Below are positions 37,682 through 46,432 of a stretch of DNA of 64,000 nt, piece by piece. The notes beneath the pieces were generated by a model. It was not told where the DNA came from and did no database searches. It saw only the letters and a list, made by a program, of their open reading frames with translations. Position numbers and translations under genes: made by a program. Each line of letters starts with the position of its first letter. Position 1 is the first letter of the stretch. Origin of the DNA: Alphaproteobacteria bacterium SO-S41 (GTDB lineage: Bacteria; Pseudomonadota; Alphaproteobacteria; Micropepsales; Micropepsaceae); contig AP024629.1 in the NCBI GenBank assembly GCA_019670725.1, forward strand, positions 930,001 through 994,000, in the 5' to 3' direction.

Positions 37682-38503
37682 ATGCAAGACGCGCGCGATC
37701 CAAGCCCTGCGACAAATGTCACACCCCGCCACGGTTTGACGGCCCCTGCGAAATCGGCAACCGTCGCTCCGGGACCGGACAGCGCGTACGTGAAGGACTT
37801 CCTCCAGCTCGCGCTCGATATCGTCGAGCGCATCGATCAGGCGTCCAGTGTGCCGGCAGCGGCGCAGGCGTTGCTGCGCGGGCTGCAGCCGATGGGGGCC
37901 ATCTCGCTGAACGCCCAGGACAGCCGGATCGCGCCCGCGAAGCCCGGTGAGCGCGTCAGCCCCAGCATCGCCGTCATTACCCCGACCGGCTTCATCGGCA
38001 GCGCGGCCCAGAAATTCGTGGATAGCCTCAATCCGAACCCGGAAGCCGCCCGCCGGCTTGGGCGTCCGCTCCTGTGGAGCGAGGCGAGCCTGCCGACCAA
38101 GGCGCTCTACGGCGCCTATTGGGAAGCGCTGGGCGAATTCGGCGGGGTCGAGGGCCTCGGCGTCGCGGAGGTCAGCGATGGACACCGGCAGGGCGTCTCG
38201 CTGGCGTTCGGCACGCGCGACTGGTCGCCGGCCGAGCGCCGCGCGATGGAGTTCGCCTGCTATGCCTTCATCGACAAGGTCCGCGCCCTCTCGCCGCGCC
38301 CGCCCGAACCGCCCAAGCTGACCTTGCGCGAGCGCGACTGCCTCGCCTTCGTCGCCGAGGGCAAGACGGACTGGGAGCTCTCGAAGATACTGGGCATCAG
38401 CCAGAATACCGCGCACCAATATGTCGAAAGCGGCCGCAAGAAGCTCGGCGCCTCGACCCGGGCCCAGGCCGTCGCGCGCTTTTTGATGCTGGGCTTCTTC
38501 TAG
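37682..38503 (+). CDS. LuxR family regulator with autoinducer-binding-like domain (solo)
   Basis: 273 aa. A 38-residue variable N-terminus is followed by an autoinducer-binding-like domain (FLQLALDIVERIDQASS to about residue 195) and a LuxR-type HTH (KLTLRERDCLAFVAEGKTDWELSKILGISQNTAHQYV; key segments RERDCLAFVAEGKTDWEL and SQNTAHQYVESGRKKLG). The ligand part has NPNPEAARRLGRPLLWSE where AHL receptors have a DP and a Trp; the Asp is Asn here. No luxI lies nearby. A paralogue follows at 38634. Confidence 0.75.
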   Translation: MQDARDPSPATNVTPRHGLTAPAKSATVAPGPDSAYVKDFLQLALDIVERIDQASSVPAAAQALLRGLQPMGAISLNAQDSRIAPAKPGERVSPSIAVITPTGFIGSAAQKFVDSLNPNPEAARRLGRPLLWSEASLPTKALYGAYWEALGEFGGVEGLGVAEVSDGHRQGVSLAFGTRDWSPAERRAMEFACYAFIDKVRALSPRPPEPPKLTLRERDCLAFVAEGKTDWELSKILGISQNTAHQYVESGRKKLGASTRAQAVARFLMLGFF

Positions 38504-38633
38504 CGCGCCGCTTGATCGCTACCTGGGACGGGCCAGGGTCGCGGCTTTCGGTCACGCCTCGGGCGGCGAAACATGTTTGACGTGCCTCACTTTAATCGCT
38601 GAAATCTATGCAACCTTGGGGCGATTAGACGCG

Positions 38634-39344
38634 ATGTCATCCCTTCAGCTTGCACTCGATGTCGTCGAGCATATCGACCGTGCCGCCTCGCTTCCCGAAA
38701 CGGCGAAGGCGCTGGTCGAGGGGCTCCGGCCATTCGGCGCGCGGTCCGTCCTCGCGCAGGACACGCGTCTGGTCCAGCGGATCATCGGTGCTCGCTCGGT
38801 TCCGCCGACGATCGCCCTGGCGCCGGACGGCTATGCCGGCAGCGCCACCGCGAAATTCATCGAAGAGATAAACCCCAATCCGGCGACGCACCGGGTCCTC
38901 GGCCGGCCGTTTCGCTGGCGCGAGGCCATGCTTCCAACCCCGGCGCTCTATCGCGACTATTGGGATGCGTTGTCGGAGTTCGGTGCCGTCGACGGGCTTT
39001 GCATCCGGACATCCAATCACGGCGACGACGCGGCCGTATCGGTCGGCTTCGTCAACGGCGACTGGTCGCCGGGCGAACACCGCGCCATGGAATTCGCCTG
39101 CTACGCCTTCATGAACAAGGCCCGCAGTTTTGCGCCGGTCGCGCCGACCGCGCCGCGGCTCACGCCGCGCGAGCGCGACTGCATCGCCTTCGTCGCCGCC
39201 GGCAAGACGGATTGGGAGATCTCTACCATTCTCTCGCTGTCGCAGGCGACGGTGCGCTTCCATGTCGACAATGCGCGGCACAAGCTCGGCGCGACCACGC
39301 GCGCGCAGGCCGCCGCCTGCTTCGTGTTACTCGGCCTGCTCTAG
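38634..39344 (+). CDS. LuxR family regulator with autoinducer-binding-like domain (solo, paralogue)
   Basis: 236 aa, a shorter relative of the preceding gene with the same order: ligand domain (LALDVVEHIDRAASLPETAK, LWDALSEFGAVDGL-like YWDALSEFGAVDGL) and HTH (RLTPRERDCIAFVAAGKTDW, SQATVRFHVDNARHKLGA). INPNPATHRVLGRPFRWRE again replaces the AHL-contact Asp by Asn. ATG 38634 is chosen; an upstream start at 38577 is possible. It is 130 nt downstream of its paralogue and overlaps the AhpD-like gene tail to tail. Confidence 0.75.
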   Translation: MSSLQLALDVVEHIDRAASLPETAKALVEGLRPFGARSVLAQDTRLVQRIIGARSVPPTIALAPDGYAGSATAKFIEEINPNPATHRVLGRPFRWREAMLPTPALYRDYWDALSEFGAVDGLCIRTSNHGDDAAVSVGFVNGDWSPGEHRAMEFACYAFMNKARSFAPVAPTAPRLTPRERDCIAFVAAGKTDWEISTILSLSQATVRFHVDNARHKLGATTRAQAAACFVLLGLL

Positions 39345-39793
39345 GCTGCCTTGTCGACCGGATGCAGGTTGCGGAAGCCGACCGCCAGCCGGTTCCAGGC
39401 ATTGATCGTGACGATCAGCATCGAGAGCTTCACCTTCTCCGCGTCGGTGAAATGGGCATCCAGCACCGCGTAGTCACTATCCGGCGCATGCGTCTCGGCA
39501 ACCAATGTCAGCGCTTCGGTCCAGCCCAGCGCCGCCCGCTCGCGCGGTGTGTAGAGCGGCGACTCGCGCCAGGCGTTCAGCAGGTAAAGCCGCTGTTCGG
39601 TCTCGCCCGCCTTGCGCGCGTCCTTGGTGTGCATGTCGATGCAGAAGGCGCAGCCGTTGATCTGCGACGCCCGCAGCTTCACCAGTTCGATCAGGCTGTG
39701 CTCCAGCCCGCTCGCCACCACGCTCGCCTCCAGCGCCAGCATCGGCTTCAGCGCCTCGGGCGCGGCGGTCCACAGATTCAGTCTCGGTTCCAT
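39341..39793 (-). CDS. Carboxymuconolactone decarboxylase (AhpD-like) family protein
   Basis: 150 aa. The AhpD-core block LVKLRASQINGCAFCIDMHTKDARKAGE carries the redox pair C48-x-x-C51 and the following His (CAFCIDMH). This group includes alkylhydroperoxidase-like thiol reductases. ATG 39793 is chosen; the longer reading is without similarity. It is convergent with the LuxR paralogue. Confidence 0.88.
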   Translation of the reverse strand: MEPRLNLWTAAPEALKPMLALEASVVASGLEHSLIELVKLRASQINGCAFCIDMHTKDARKAGETEQRLYLLNAWRESPLYTPRERAALGWTEALTLVAETHAPDSDYAVLDAHFTDAEKVKLSMLIVTINAWNRLAVGFRNLHPVDKAA

Positions 39794-39910
39794 CTCGGTC
39801 TCCTTGGGTTCTGCAAGACTGACGCCGCCGAACCGCACTTGTGACCATGCTGAAGTCAAAAAACGCCGGCGATAGGGCACGCCAGCCCGTACCGTTTTTC
39901 CAACCCACCC

Positions 39911-40000
39911 CCATCGTCATGGCCGCCCCTGCGGCGGCCATCCATGGCGGCATGCGCACGGTTGCTGGATGGCCGGTTCAAGCCCGGCCATGACGACGAT
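39911..40000. repeat. Intergenic palindromic element
   Basis: A roughly 90-bp inverted repeat with outer arms CCATCGTCATGGCC and GGCCATGACGACGAT, plus inner GGCGGCCATCCA / TGGATGGCCGG. It lies between the AhpD-like gene and the DUF1684 gene, with no ORF. It is of the same general kind as the elements at 26811 and 52962 but differs in sequence. Confidence 0.7.
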
Positions 40001-40032
40001 TGGGAGCTTGGGCGAAGAGGCTGCCTCGGCGC

Positions 40033-40935
40033 CTAGCTATGCCCGGCGGGTTTCTTCTCGCCGGCGGTGATGGGCAGCTTCACGCGATCGACCGCGACCG
40101 GGCAGTTATAGTGCTCGGAGCGGGCGCAGTTGGGATTGTAGAGGAAGTTGAAGTCGATGCTGACCGTGGTCGGCAGCGCGCCTTTGGGCACCTCGACATC
40201 GACATAGCGGCCGACGCCGTAAGTCTCCTTGCCGGTCGTGTCGTCCATGATGAAGGCGGCGAGGCTGTCGATCTCCTCCGGCTTGTCGCTGCCGGCATAC
40301 ATGGGCAGGCGGACCTCAACGCCCTTCAGTGAGAAGACCGCATCGCCCGCGTAGTAGAACTGCTTGTACCAGCCGCGCGAGGTCTGGAAGACCTTGGGCT
40401 CCAGCTTGGCGGCCGGCTCAAATTTCGCCTCGACCACGAAGCTCGCGTCATAGGGATAATAGTCGAGCCCGGTGAAGGCGGCGGCGCCGGGATTGGCGTC
40501 ATTGTAGACGGCGACGCGCATGCCGTCCTTGCCCGGCTCGATCTGCGCGACGCCGGCGCTGATCCGCACGGTGTCGGACAGCGCATGCGGCGAGACGCCC
40601 TCGGCCACCAGATTCACCGTGCCGGTCTGGTCCTGATACGGCGCGGCCTTCAGATCGTCGATCGCGACCACGCTGCCGAGTTCGCCGTCCGCCGGCGCCA
40701 GTGACCAGTGATAGACGCCGTCCTTCTCGCTGAGATAGCCGGTCTCGCCGGGCTTCAGGTAGATCGCATCGTCGATCTTCAAGATCGCCGTCGGCTTGGT
40801 CTTGTAGGCGGCATTGGCGTCTTCGATGTCGGCCTTCCACTTGGCCTCGCCCGTCAGGGCGGCTTCTTCGGCAGAGGCCGGGAGGGCGAACAGCGGCAGG
40901 GCGAAGGCGGCGATCAGAAGGGCAGGGCGGCGCAT
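40033..40935 (-). CDS. DUF1684 domain-containing exported protein
   Basis: 300 aa with a Sec signal peptide (MRRPALLIAAFALPLFALPASA). The DUF1684 signature is plain: FIMDDTTGKETYGVGRYVDV, then SIDFNFLYNPNCARSEHYNCPV and LPITAGEKK at the end, with two conserved cysteines. Function unknown. ATG 40935 is chosen, since the extension to 41037 would place the signal peptide internally. Confidence 0.88.
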   Translation of the reverse strand: MRRPALLIAAFALPLFALPASAEEAALTGEAKWKADIEDANAAYKTKPTAILKIDDAIYLKPGETGYLSEKDGVYHWSLAPADGELGSVVAIDDLKAAPYQDQTGTVNLVAEGVSPHALSDTVRISAGVAQIEPGKDGMRVAVYNDANPGAAAFTGLDYYPYDASFVVEAKFEPAAKLEPKVFQTSRGWYKQFYYAGDAVFSLKGVEVRLPMYAGSDKPEEIDSLAAFIMDDTTGKETYGVGRYVDVEVPKGALPTTVSIDFNFLYNPNCARSEHYNCPVAVDRVKLPITAGEKKPAGHS

Positions 40936-41100
40936 GGATGAACCTCGAGGGGTTGTTTCCGCCATTCTGTCACGCCCCCATCCGCCAAGCCACCGCCGCC
41001 GCTTCACACTCAGTTTAGCGGGCCTGATGACCCGCAAGGTAATCGCCAGCCTGCGGGCGCGGCGCGATCATCACGACATCACCGATGAAAGGATGTCGCC

Positions 41101-41496
41101 ATGACCCAGTCGCCCAACCTGCTCCGCTTCGCCCTTGCTGCCGATGCCGTCGCCAGCGGCGCGACGGGCCTCCTAATGCTCGCCGGCGCCGGCCTGCTCG
41201 CGCCGCTGCTGCATGTCCCCGCGGGTCATCTGATGATGGCCGGGGTCCTGCTCGTGCCGTTCGTCGCCTTTGTCGCCTACACCGCGACGCGCGCCGTCAT
41301 CTCACGCGCGGCGGCGCACACGATCGTCGAGCTCAATGTCGCCTGGACGATCGCCAGCTTCGTGCTGCTGTTCTCAGGCTGGATCGCGCCCAACGCGCTC
41401 GGCATCGCCTTCATCGCCGGTCAGGCGCTCGCGGTGCTCGCACTCGGCGGCCTGCAATATTATGCGCTGCGCCAGTCCGCGCTGCGCACGGCCTGA
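41101..41496 (+). CDS. Small four-helix membrane protein
   Basis: 131 aa with about four membrane helices (LRFALAADAVASGATGLLML, LMMAGVLLVPFVAFVAYTAT, ELNVAWTIASFVLLFSGWIA, LGIAFIAGQALAVLALGGLQ). No enzyme motif. AAAGGATG precedes the ATG. It converges with the protease gene. Function unknown. Confidence 0.65.
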   Translation: MTQSPNLLRFALAADAVASGATGLLMLAGAGLLAPLLHVPAGHLMMAGVLLVPFVAFVAYTATRAVISRAAAHTIVELNVAWTIASFVLLFSGWIAPNALGIAFIAGQALAVLALGGLQYYALRQSALRTA

Positions 41497-41503
41497 AGCC
41501 GCG

Positions 41504-42427
41504 TCAGTTCCCCGCCTGTGCGTCGCTAGAGACGCGCACGCGGGGAAAGATGCTGGCGATCCAGGCGATCTCGCCGCTCACGCGCACGAAGCCGGACGTG
41601 TCGCCATACTGCGCCTTGCCGGTGCCGTTATCGTTGACCCCGGCAATGACCCAGCCGTCCGCAGTCTGCAGCCAGGCACCGCCACCAGAATCGCCGGCAC
41701 CCAGCAGGCCCGCATATTTGGAGACCGGGCGCGTCACGTCGCCCTCGAACGGGTCCTCGATCTTGCCGTCTTCGCGCGGCAGGTAGATTTCGAAGAAATT
41801 GCCTTCGGGCCGCCCGCCGTCCTCGTTGCTGCCGGGCTCCACCCATTCGATGACGCCCTGCGCCGCCGCCGCGACTTCGCCGGCGGGGATGCGGTCGTCC
41901 TCGCCGTTGCGGCCGCTGCCGCGCGTGCCATAGCCGACAAAGGTCACGGTCTCGCCGCCTTCCTCCTCACCGCCATAGAGCATCGGCGCCGGGCCGCACT
42001 CCGTCACCGGCTCGCCCAGCACGACGATGGCGAGGTCGTAGCCCGACCCGTCATCGCCGTCTTCGACGTTCTCGCCGCCGGGCTGGTAGTCGGGATGGAT
42101 GTAGACCTCTTCGGCCTCGTAATAGGTCCCGTCCCGCGTGCGATAGACATAGGCATCGGGGCCGTAGCCGTCGTCAAAATTATGCGCGGCGGTCAGGATA
42201 TAGCCGTGCCGCCGGTCATTGCCGATCCAGGTGCCCGAGGCCTCGCCGCAGGCATCGTCGATATCGCCGCAGAAGGAAAACGTCGCCGCGAATTGCGGCT
42301 CGGCCGCCAGCGCCTCGGCGGCGCGATAGCCCTCGCGGCGATAGGTCGAATCCAGAATGACGACCGCCGCGGCATCGCGGCCGATCGCGGTCATGAGAAT
42401 CGCAAGGGCGATGGCGCGGCGGATCAT
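41504..42427 (-). CDS. Exported trypsin-like serine protease
   Basis: 307 aa with a signal peptide (about residues 1-21, ending GRDAAA). The S1-fold triad is H82 (YILTAAHNF), D131 (GSGYDLAIVVL) and S247 (GLLGAGDSGGGAWLQ). Acidic loops are abundant (GGENVEDGDDGSGYD). The mature N-terminus starts VVILDSTY rather than the IVGG-type activation motif of trypsins. It is a close paralogue of the gene just upstream, 45 nt away, sharing AAEALAAEPQFAA. Probably periplasmic or secreted; substrate unknown. Confidence 0.82.
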   Translation of the reverse strand: MIRRAIALAILMTAIGRDAAAVVILDSTYRREGYRAAEALAAEPQFAATFSFCGDIDDACGEASGTWIGNDRRHGYILTAAHNFDDGYGPDAYVYRTRDGTYYEAEEVYIHPDYQPGGENVEDGDDGSGYDLAIVVLGEPVTECGPAPMLYGGEEEGGETVTFVGYGTRGSGRNGEDDRIPAGEVAAAAQGVIEWVEPGSNEDGGRPEGNFFEIYLPREDGKIEDPFEGDVTRPVSKYAGLLGAGDSGGGAWLQTADGWVIAGVNDNGTGKAQYGDTSGFVRVSGEIAWIASIFPRVRVSSDAQAGN

Positions 42428-42472
42428 GCGCGGCAGTTTCGCGTCCGCTTGCGGCAAATCAAGGGCAGGGCG

Positions 42473-43378
42473 TTACTCCACCCGCGCGCCGGGGAAGACC
42501 CCGGTGATCCAGTCGATATGGCCGCTGATCCGCGGAAAGCCGGACAGGTCGCCATACTGCGCATTGCCCGAGCCGTTGCCGTTGGTGCCGGCGATCGCCC
42601 ACCCGTTCGGCGTTTCAAGCCAGGCGCTGCCCCCGCTGTCGCCGCTGCCGAGCAGACCCGCATATTTCGAAACCGGCGTTGTCAGCTCGCCGCCGAGCAC
42701 GTTCTCCACCGAGCCGTCCTCCTTGGGCAGCCAGACCTGCATGTAGTTGCCATCCGCGGCGCCGGCGGCGCTCAGCTTCAGCGGCTCGACGGATTCGATC
42801 ACGCCCTGCGCCGCGGCGGCGACCTCGCCGGCCGGTTCTTTCTCGTTCTCACCGGCCCCGGCCGCGCCGCGGCTGCCATAGCCGACAAAGGTCAGGGTCT
42901 CACCCAGCTCCTCGCTGCCCGTATAGAGCAGCGGCTGCTCGCCGGCATCGGTGACGGGTTCGGTCAGGGTGACGATCGCGACATCGAAGCCGAGCTTGGC
43001 CTCGTTGGCCTCATTTTCCGCGACGATCCGCAGATAGTTCGGATGAACGGCCACGGCTTGGCCGGTATAGATGCGCCCAGCCTTGGACCGGTAGACCCAG
43101 GAGTCGGCGACGAACCCATCACCGAAATTATGCGCGGCCGTTAGGATGTAGCCGTGGCTGTCGTCATTGCCTATCCACGTGCCCGACGCGCCGCCGCAGC
43201 CAGTGCCGTCTTCATAGCAGAATGCGAACACGGCGGCGAATTGTGGCTCGGCCGCCAGCGCCTCGGCGGCCTTGTAGCCCTCCGCCTTGTAGGTGGAGTC
43301 GAGGATGATGACCGCACCCGCCGGCGGGCAGGCGAGGGCGCAGAGAAGCGACGCGGCGGCGGCGCGGCGAAAGATCAT
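42473..43378 (-). CDS. Exported trypsin-like serine protease (paralogue)
   Basis: 301 aa, signal peptide residues 1-22 (LLCALACPPAGA). Triad H83 (YILTAAHNF), D132 (LGFDVAIVTL) and S248 (GLLGSGDSGGSAWLE). It shares the pattern ILDSTYKAEGYKAAEALA and GTWIGNDDSHGYILTAAHN with its neighbour, so the pair arose by tandem duplication. Cysteines C54 and C61 likely form a disulfide. Same open question of activation as for the paralogue. Confidence 0.82.
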   Translation of the reverse strand: MIFRRAAAASLLCALACPPAGAVIILDSTYKAEGYKAAEALAAEPQFAAVFAFCYEDGTGCGGASGTWIGNDDSHGYILTAAHNFGDGFVADSWVYRSKAGRIYTGQAVAVHPNYLRIVAENEANEAKLGFDVAIVTLTEPVTDAGEQPLLYTGSEELGETLTFVGYGSRGAAGAGENEKEPAGEVAAAAQGVIESVEPLKLSAAGAADGNYMQVWLPKEDGSVENVLGGELTTPVSKYAGLLGSGDSGGSAWLETPNGWAIAGTNGNGSGNAQYGDLSGFPRISGHIDWITGVFPGARVE

Positions 43379-43514
43379 AGGTAAATCCCCGAAAACACCT
43401 CACCTCCTAACCCAAAGCCAGGCACCGCGAAACGCGGTGAATACCCGCACCATGGCTTGACCCGCCTGCCCCAGCGCTTCACTGACGCGGCGGGGAAACG
43501 TACTGGATCACGCC

Positions 43515-44789
43515 ATGACCGCCACGCCACACGCCGCGCCCTCCGCGCGCCGCATCCTGACGGCGAGCCTCGTCGGCACGGCGGTCGAGTTCTACGATTT
43601 CTACATCTACGCGACGGCGGCCTCGCTGGTCTTCGGGCCGCTGTTCTTTCCGTCGTCCTCGCCGGAGATGCAGCTCCTCTCCTCCTACGCGACCTTCGCC
43701 ATCGCCTTCTTCGCGCGTCCTGTCGGCGCCATCGCCTTCGGCCATTTCGGCGACCGGATCGGGCGCAAGTCGACCCTGGTCGCCTCGCTGCTGCTGATGG
43801 GGCTCTCGACCTTCTTCATCGCCTTCCTGCCGACCTATGCGATGGCGGGCTGGGTCGCGCCGGCGCTGCTCTGCCTGCTGCGCTTCGGTCAGGGCTTCGG
43901 CCTCGGCGGCGAGTGGGGCGGGGCGGCGCTGCTGGCGGTGGAGAATGCACCGCCGGGCTGGCGCGGGCGCTACGGCATGTTTCCCCAATTGGGCGCGCCG
44001 GTCGGTTTCATCGCCGCCAACGGGCTCTTCCTCATTCTCGGCGTCTTCCTGACCGAGGAGCAGTTCATCGCCTGGGGTTGGCGCCTGCCCTTCCTCGCCT
44101 CCATCGCGCTGGTCGCCGTCGGGCTCTATGTCCGGTTGAAGCTGACAGAGACGCCCGCCTTCGCCGAAGCGCTGAAGGAAGCGCCGCCGCCGCGCGTGCC
44201 GCTGGGCGAGGTCATCGCCCGCCACGGTCTCGCGACGCTCGCCGGCACCTTCGCGGTCGTCTGCTGCTTTGCGATCTTCTACCTCACCACCGCCTTCGCG
44301 CTCGGCTACGGCACGACCAAGCTCGGCTATGACCGCGAGACGTTCCTGGCGGTGCAGCTCGGCGCGATCATCTTCATGGCGCTCGGCATCCTCGTCGCCG
44401 GCGCGTGGTCGGACAGGACGACGCCGCGCTTCGTGCTGATGATCGGCTGTGTGCTCACCGTCGGCGCCGGCTTCCTGCTCGGCCCGATGATGGGCGCGGG
44501 CTCGCTCACGCTCATCTGGCTCTTCCTGTCGCTGGCGCTGTTCCTGATGGGCCTCGTCTACGGCCCGCTCGGCGCGTTCCTGCCCAGCCTCTTCCCCGCG
44601 CGCGTCCGCTATACGGGCGTTTCGATGGCCTTCAATATCGGCGGCATCATCGGCGGCGGCCTCGCGCCCATCGCGGCCCAGGCGCTCGCCGACGCCGGCG
44701 GCCTCGCCTATGTCGGCCTCTATCTCTCGATCGCCGCGGTCATCAGCCTGCTCGCGCTGGTCACGCTGCGGCGTCCCGCCGAGGTCTGA
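43515..44789 (+). CDS. MFS transporter of the metabolite:H+ symporter (MHS) type
   Basis: 424 aa with about 12 membrane helices. MHS signatures include GTAVEFYDFYIYATAA near residue 21, the loop FGHFGDRIGRKSTLVASLLLMG, RFGQGFGLGGEWGGAALLAVENAPPGWRGRYG-type region (key GGEWGGA) and SMAFNIGGIIGGGLAPI. Members import dicarboxylates, osmolytes, shikimate or related acids with protons. Substrate not determined. The 136 nt upstream contain no gene. Confidence 0.88.
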   Translation: MTATPHAAPSARRILTASLVGTAVEFYDFYIYATAASLVFGPLFFPSSSPEMQLLSSYATFAIAFFARPVGAIAFGHFGDRIGRKSTLVASLLLMGLSTFFIAFLPTYAMAGWVAPALLCLLRFGQGFGLGGEWGGAALLAVENAPPGWRGRYGMFPQLGAPVGFIAANGLFLILGVFLTEEQFIAWGWRLPFLASIALVAVGLYVRLKLTETPAFAEALKEAPPPRVPLGEVIARHGLATLAGTFAVVCCFAIFYLTTAFALGYGTTKLGYDRETFLAVQLGAIIFMALGILVAGAWSDRTTPRFVLMIGCVLTVGAGFLLGPMMGAGSLTLIWLFLSLALFLMGLVYGPLGAFLPSLFPARVRYTGVSMAFNIGGIIGGGLAPIAAQALADAGGLAYVGLYLSIAAVISLLALVTLRRPAEV

Positions 44790-44884
44790 TGTAGCCGTTG
44801 CTACAGGCGCGTTGCTTGCCGATGCGGCGGACACTTTCCCGCCGCAATCCGCCGCCGAGGTGATCGCACGTAGCGGGGGACATC

Positions 44885-45541
44885 ATGCGAAATATCTTCA
44901 GACTTCTGGCGCGGCTGCTCGTCGTCGCCGTCATCGGCCTCATTGCCTACGAGACCTGGCGCGTGTTCGAGGCGCGGTCCGAAACCCGCGCGTTGATCGA
45001 CCAGCGCCTCGCCGTCGCGCGCGAACAGAACATCACGCTGCCACCCGAGCGCGTCGACATCCTGCTGAAGGTCGAGGACCCGAGTTTCTGGGAGAATGCC
45101 GGCTATGATTTCGAAACGCCGGGCGCGGGCGCGACGACGCTCACTCAGGGCCTCGCCAAGCTCCTTTACTTCAAGCGCTTCATGCCGGGCTTCGAGAAGA
45201 TCGAACTCGTGCTCATCGCCCGCTTCGCGCTGACCCCACTCGCGACGAAGGAGGAAATCCTCACCGCCACGCTCGCGACCGCCTCGTTCGGCCGCCGCGA
45301 CGGCAAGCCGGTGATCGGGTTCGCCGAAGCCGCGAAGGTCTGGTTCGGGCGCGACCTCGCCGCGCTGCCGGACGACGAATATATCGCCCTCGTCGCCATG
45401 CTGATCGGCCCCAAAGAGCTCGATCCCGTCGATCACGCCGACGCGCTCGCCGAACGCGTCGCCCGCATCAAGCGCCTGCTGGCAGGGACATGCGCGCCCG
45501 CCGGCTGGAGCGACGTGGCGTTGGAGGGATGCGCGGGTTAG
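44885..45541 (+). CDS. Single-domain GT51-like peptidoglycan transglycosylase
   Basis: 218 aa with one N-terminal membrane helix (LLARLLVVAVIGLIAYE). The GT51 pattern is visible but short: LKVEDPSFWENAGYDF holds the catalytic Glu in an ED-x2-F motif, with Asn where His is usual; GATTLTQGLAKLLYF corresponds to the GGSTITQQLAKNLF motif; KIELVLIARFALTPLATKEEILTATL matches the substrate-binding helix. No transpeptidase domain is present. It could be a monofunctional transglycosylase or an inactive relative. It overlaps the phosphatase gene tail to tail. Confidence 0.7.
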   Translation: MRNIFRLLARLLVVAVIGLIAYETWRVFEARSETRALIDQRLAVAREQNITLPPERVDILLKVEDPSFWENAGYDFETPGAGATTLTQGLAKLLYFKRFMPGFEKIELVLIARFALTPLATKEEILTATLATASFGRRDGKPVIGFAEAAKVWFGRDLAALPDDEYIALVAMLIGPKELDPVDHADALAERVARIKRLLAGTCAPAGWSDVALEGCAG

Positions 45542-46329
45542 TCGAACAGCCGCTTCTCGATCCGCGCGCGCAGCGGGGCGTCGATGCCCAGCGTGTCGCG
45601 CAGATAGCCTTCGACGCCGCCATAGGTCTGGTCGATCACGGCGAAGGCGCGGTCGAGATATTCCGCCTCGACGCCCATCGCGACGGTCATCGCGTCCATG
45701 GTTGGCGCCGCGCCGCGCTGCTTGGCGATTTCCTCCGCCCACATCGGCCCGTGAAGCGCGAAGCTCGCGGGGTCGTTGGTCAGCAGATAGTCGGCGATGA
45801 TGTCGTCGCGATGCACGCCGGCGATCAGGTGCGTCAGCGCGCAGATGATGCCGGTGCGATCCTTGCCCGCGGCGCAGTGCACGACGACCGGGCCTTCGCT
45901 GTCGGCGACGGTCTGGAAATAGCGCTGATAGAGATCGTGCAGGCGGGGCAGGGTCGGCGCGCGCTCGTAATAGCGGCGGTGATAGTCGCGAATGCCTTCC
46001 GCCGAGAGGTCCCATTCCTCCATGAAGCCGTGCCAGCTTTCCTTGCCGGCGCCTTCGTCGTCGTCATGGTTCTCGATGACCGTCGCGTCGAAGTCCGCCC
46101 AGCGGCGCGAGGGCATCCGGGTGCGCTCCTCGGGACGGCGCAGGTCGACGATCGCGGTGATGCCCAGCGCCTTCAGCTCGGCGAGATCGGTCTCGCTGGC
46201 ATTCGCGTAATTGGCCGAGCGGAAGAAGCGCCCCGTCGCCATCTTGCCGTTCCGCGCCTGATAGCCGCCGAAATCGCGGAAGTTGCGGACGCCCTGGAAT
46301 GGACGCTTCCGGGTGAAGCTGTCGGACAT
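45538..46329 (-). CDS. Tyrosine/serine phosphatase family protein
   Basis: 263 aa with the CX5R loop VVVHCAAGKDRTG (C152 to R158) and the N-terminal FQGVRNFRDFGGY and VDLRRPEER (general acid/loop) of the Y_phosphatase3 (PF13350-type) family. It probably dephosphorylates protein tyrosine/serine or phosphoinositide-like substrates. It is a single gene, divergent from ecm. Substrate unknown. Confidence 0.85.
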   Translation of the reverse strand: MSDSFTRKRPFQGVRNFRDFGGYQARNGKMATGRFFRSANYANASETDLAELKALGITAIVDLRRPEERTRMPSRRWADFDATVIENHDDDEGAGKESWHGFMEEWDLSAEGIRDYHRRYYERAPTLPRLHDLYQRYFQTVADSEGPVVVHCAAGKDRTGIICALTHLIAGVHRDDIIADYLLTNDPASFALHGPMWAEEIAKQRGAAPTMDAMTVAMGVEAEYLDRAFAVIDQTYGGVEGYLRDTLGIDAPLRARIEKRLFD

Positions 46330-46398
46330 GGCCTGCCTTCTGGTTGTCGTTTGGCGAGGGTTCTAGCCGCCCTACCGCCTCGCGCAATCCACAGAATC

Positions 46399-46426
46399 TT
46401 GACTAGCGTCGAAATAGGAATAATAT
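46399..46426 (+). promoter_or_regulatory. Sigma-70-type promoter upstream of the leader RNA
   Basis: TTGACT and TAATAT are separated by 16 nt, close to the consensus and standing out in an otherwise GC-rich region. It points toward ecm and would start transcription near 46433. Confidence 0.55.
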
Positions 46427-46432
46427 CCAGAT

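Noticed and set aside
41270-43144. 624-aa open frame on the plus strand opposite the two proteases
   Set aside because: It runs antisense through both protease genes, lacks any motif and is low-complexity, while the minus-strand genes have intact signal peptides and triads.
43479-44834. Long open frame (451 aa) on the minus strand opposite the MHS transporter
   Set aside because: The product is a run of Arg/Glu/Asp-rich residues without family signal, as expected from the antisense frame of a GC-rich membrane protein gene. The plus-strand gene has clear MHS motifs.
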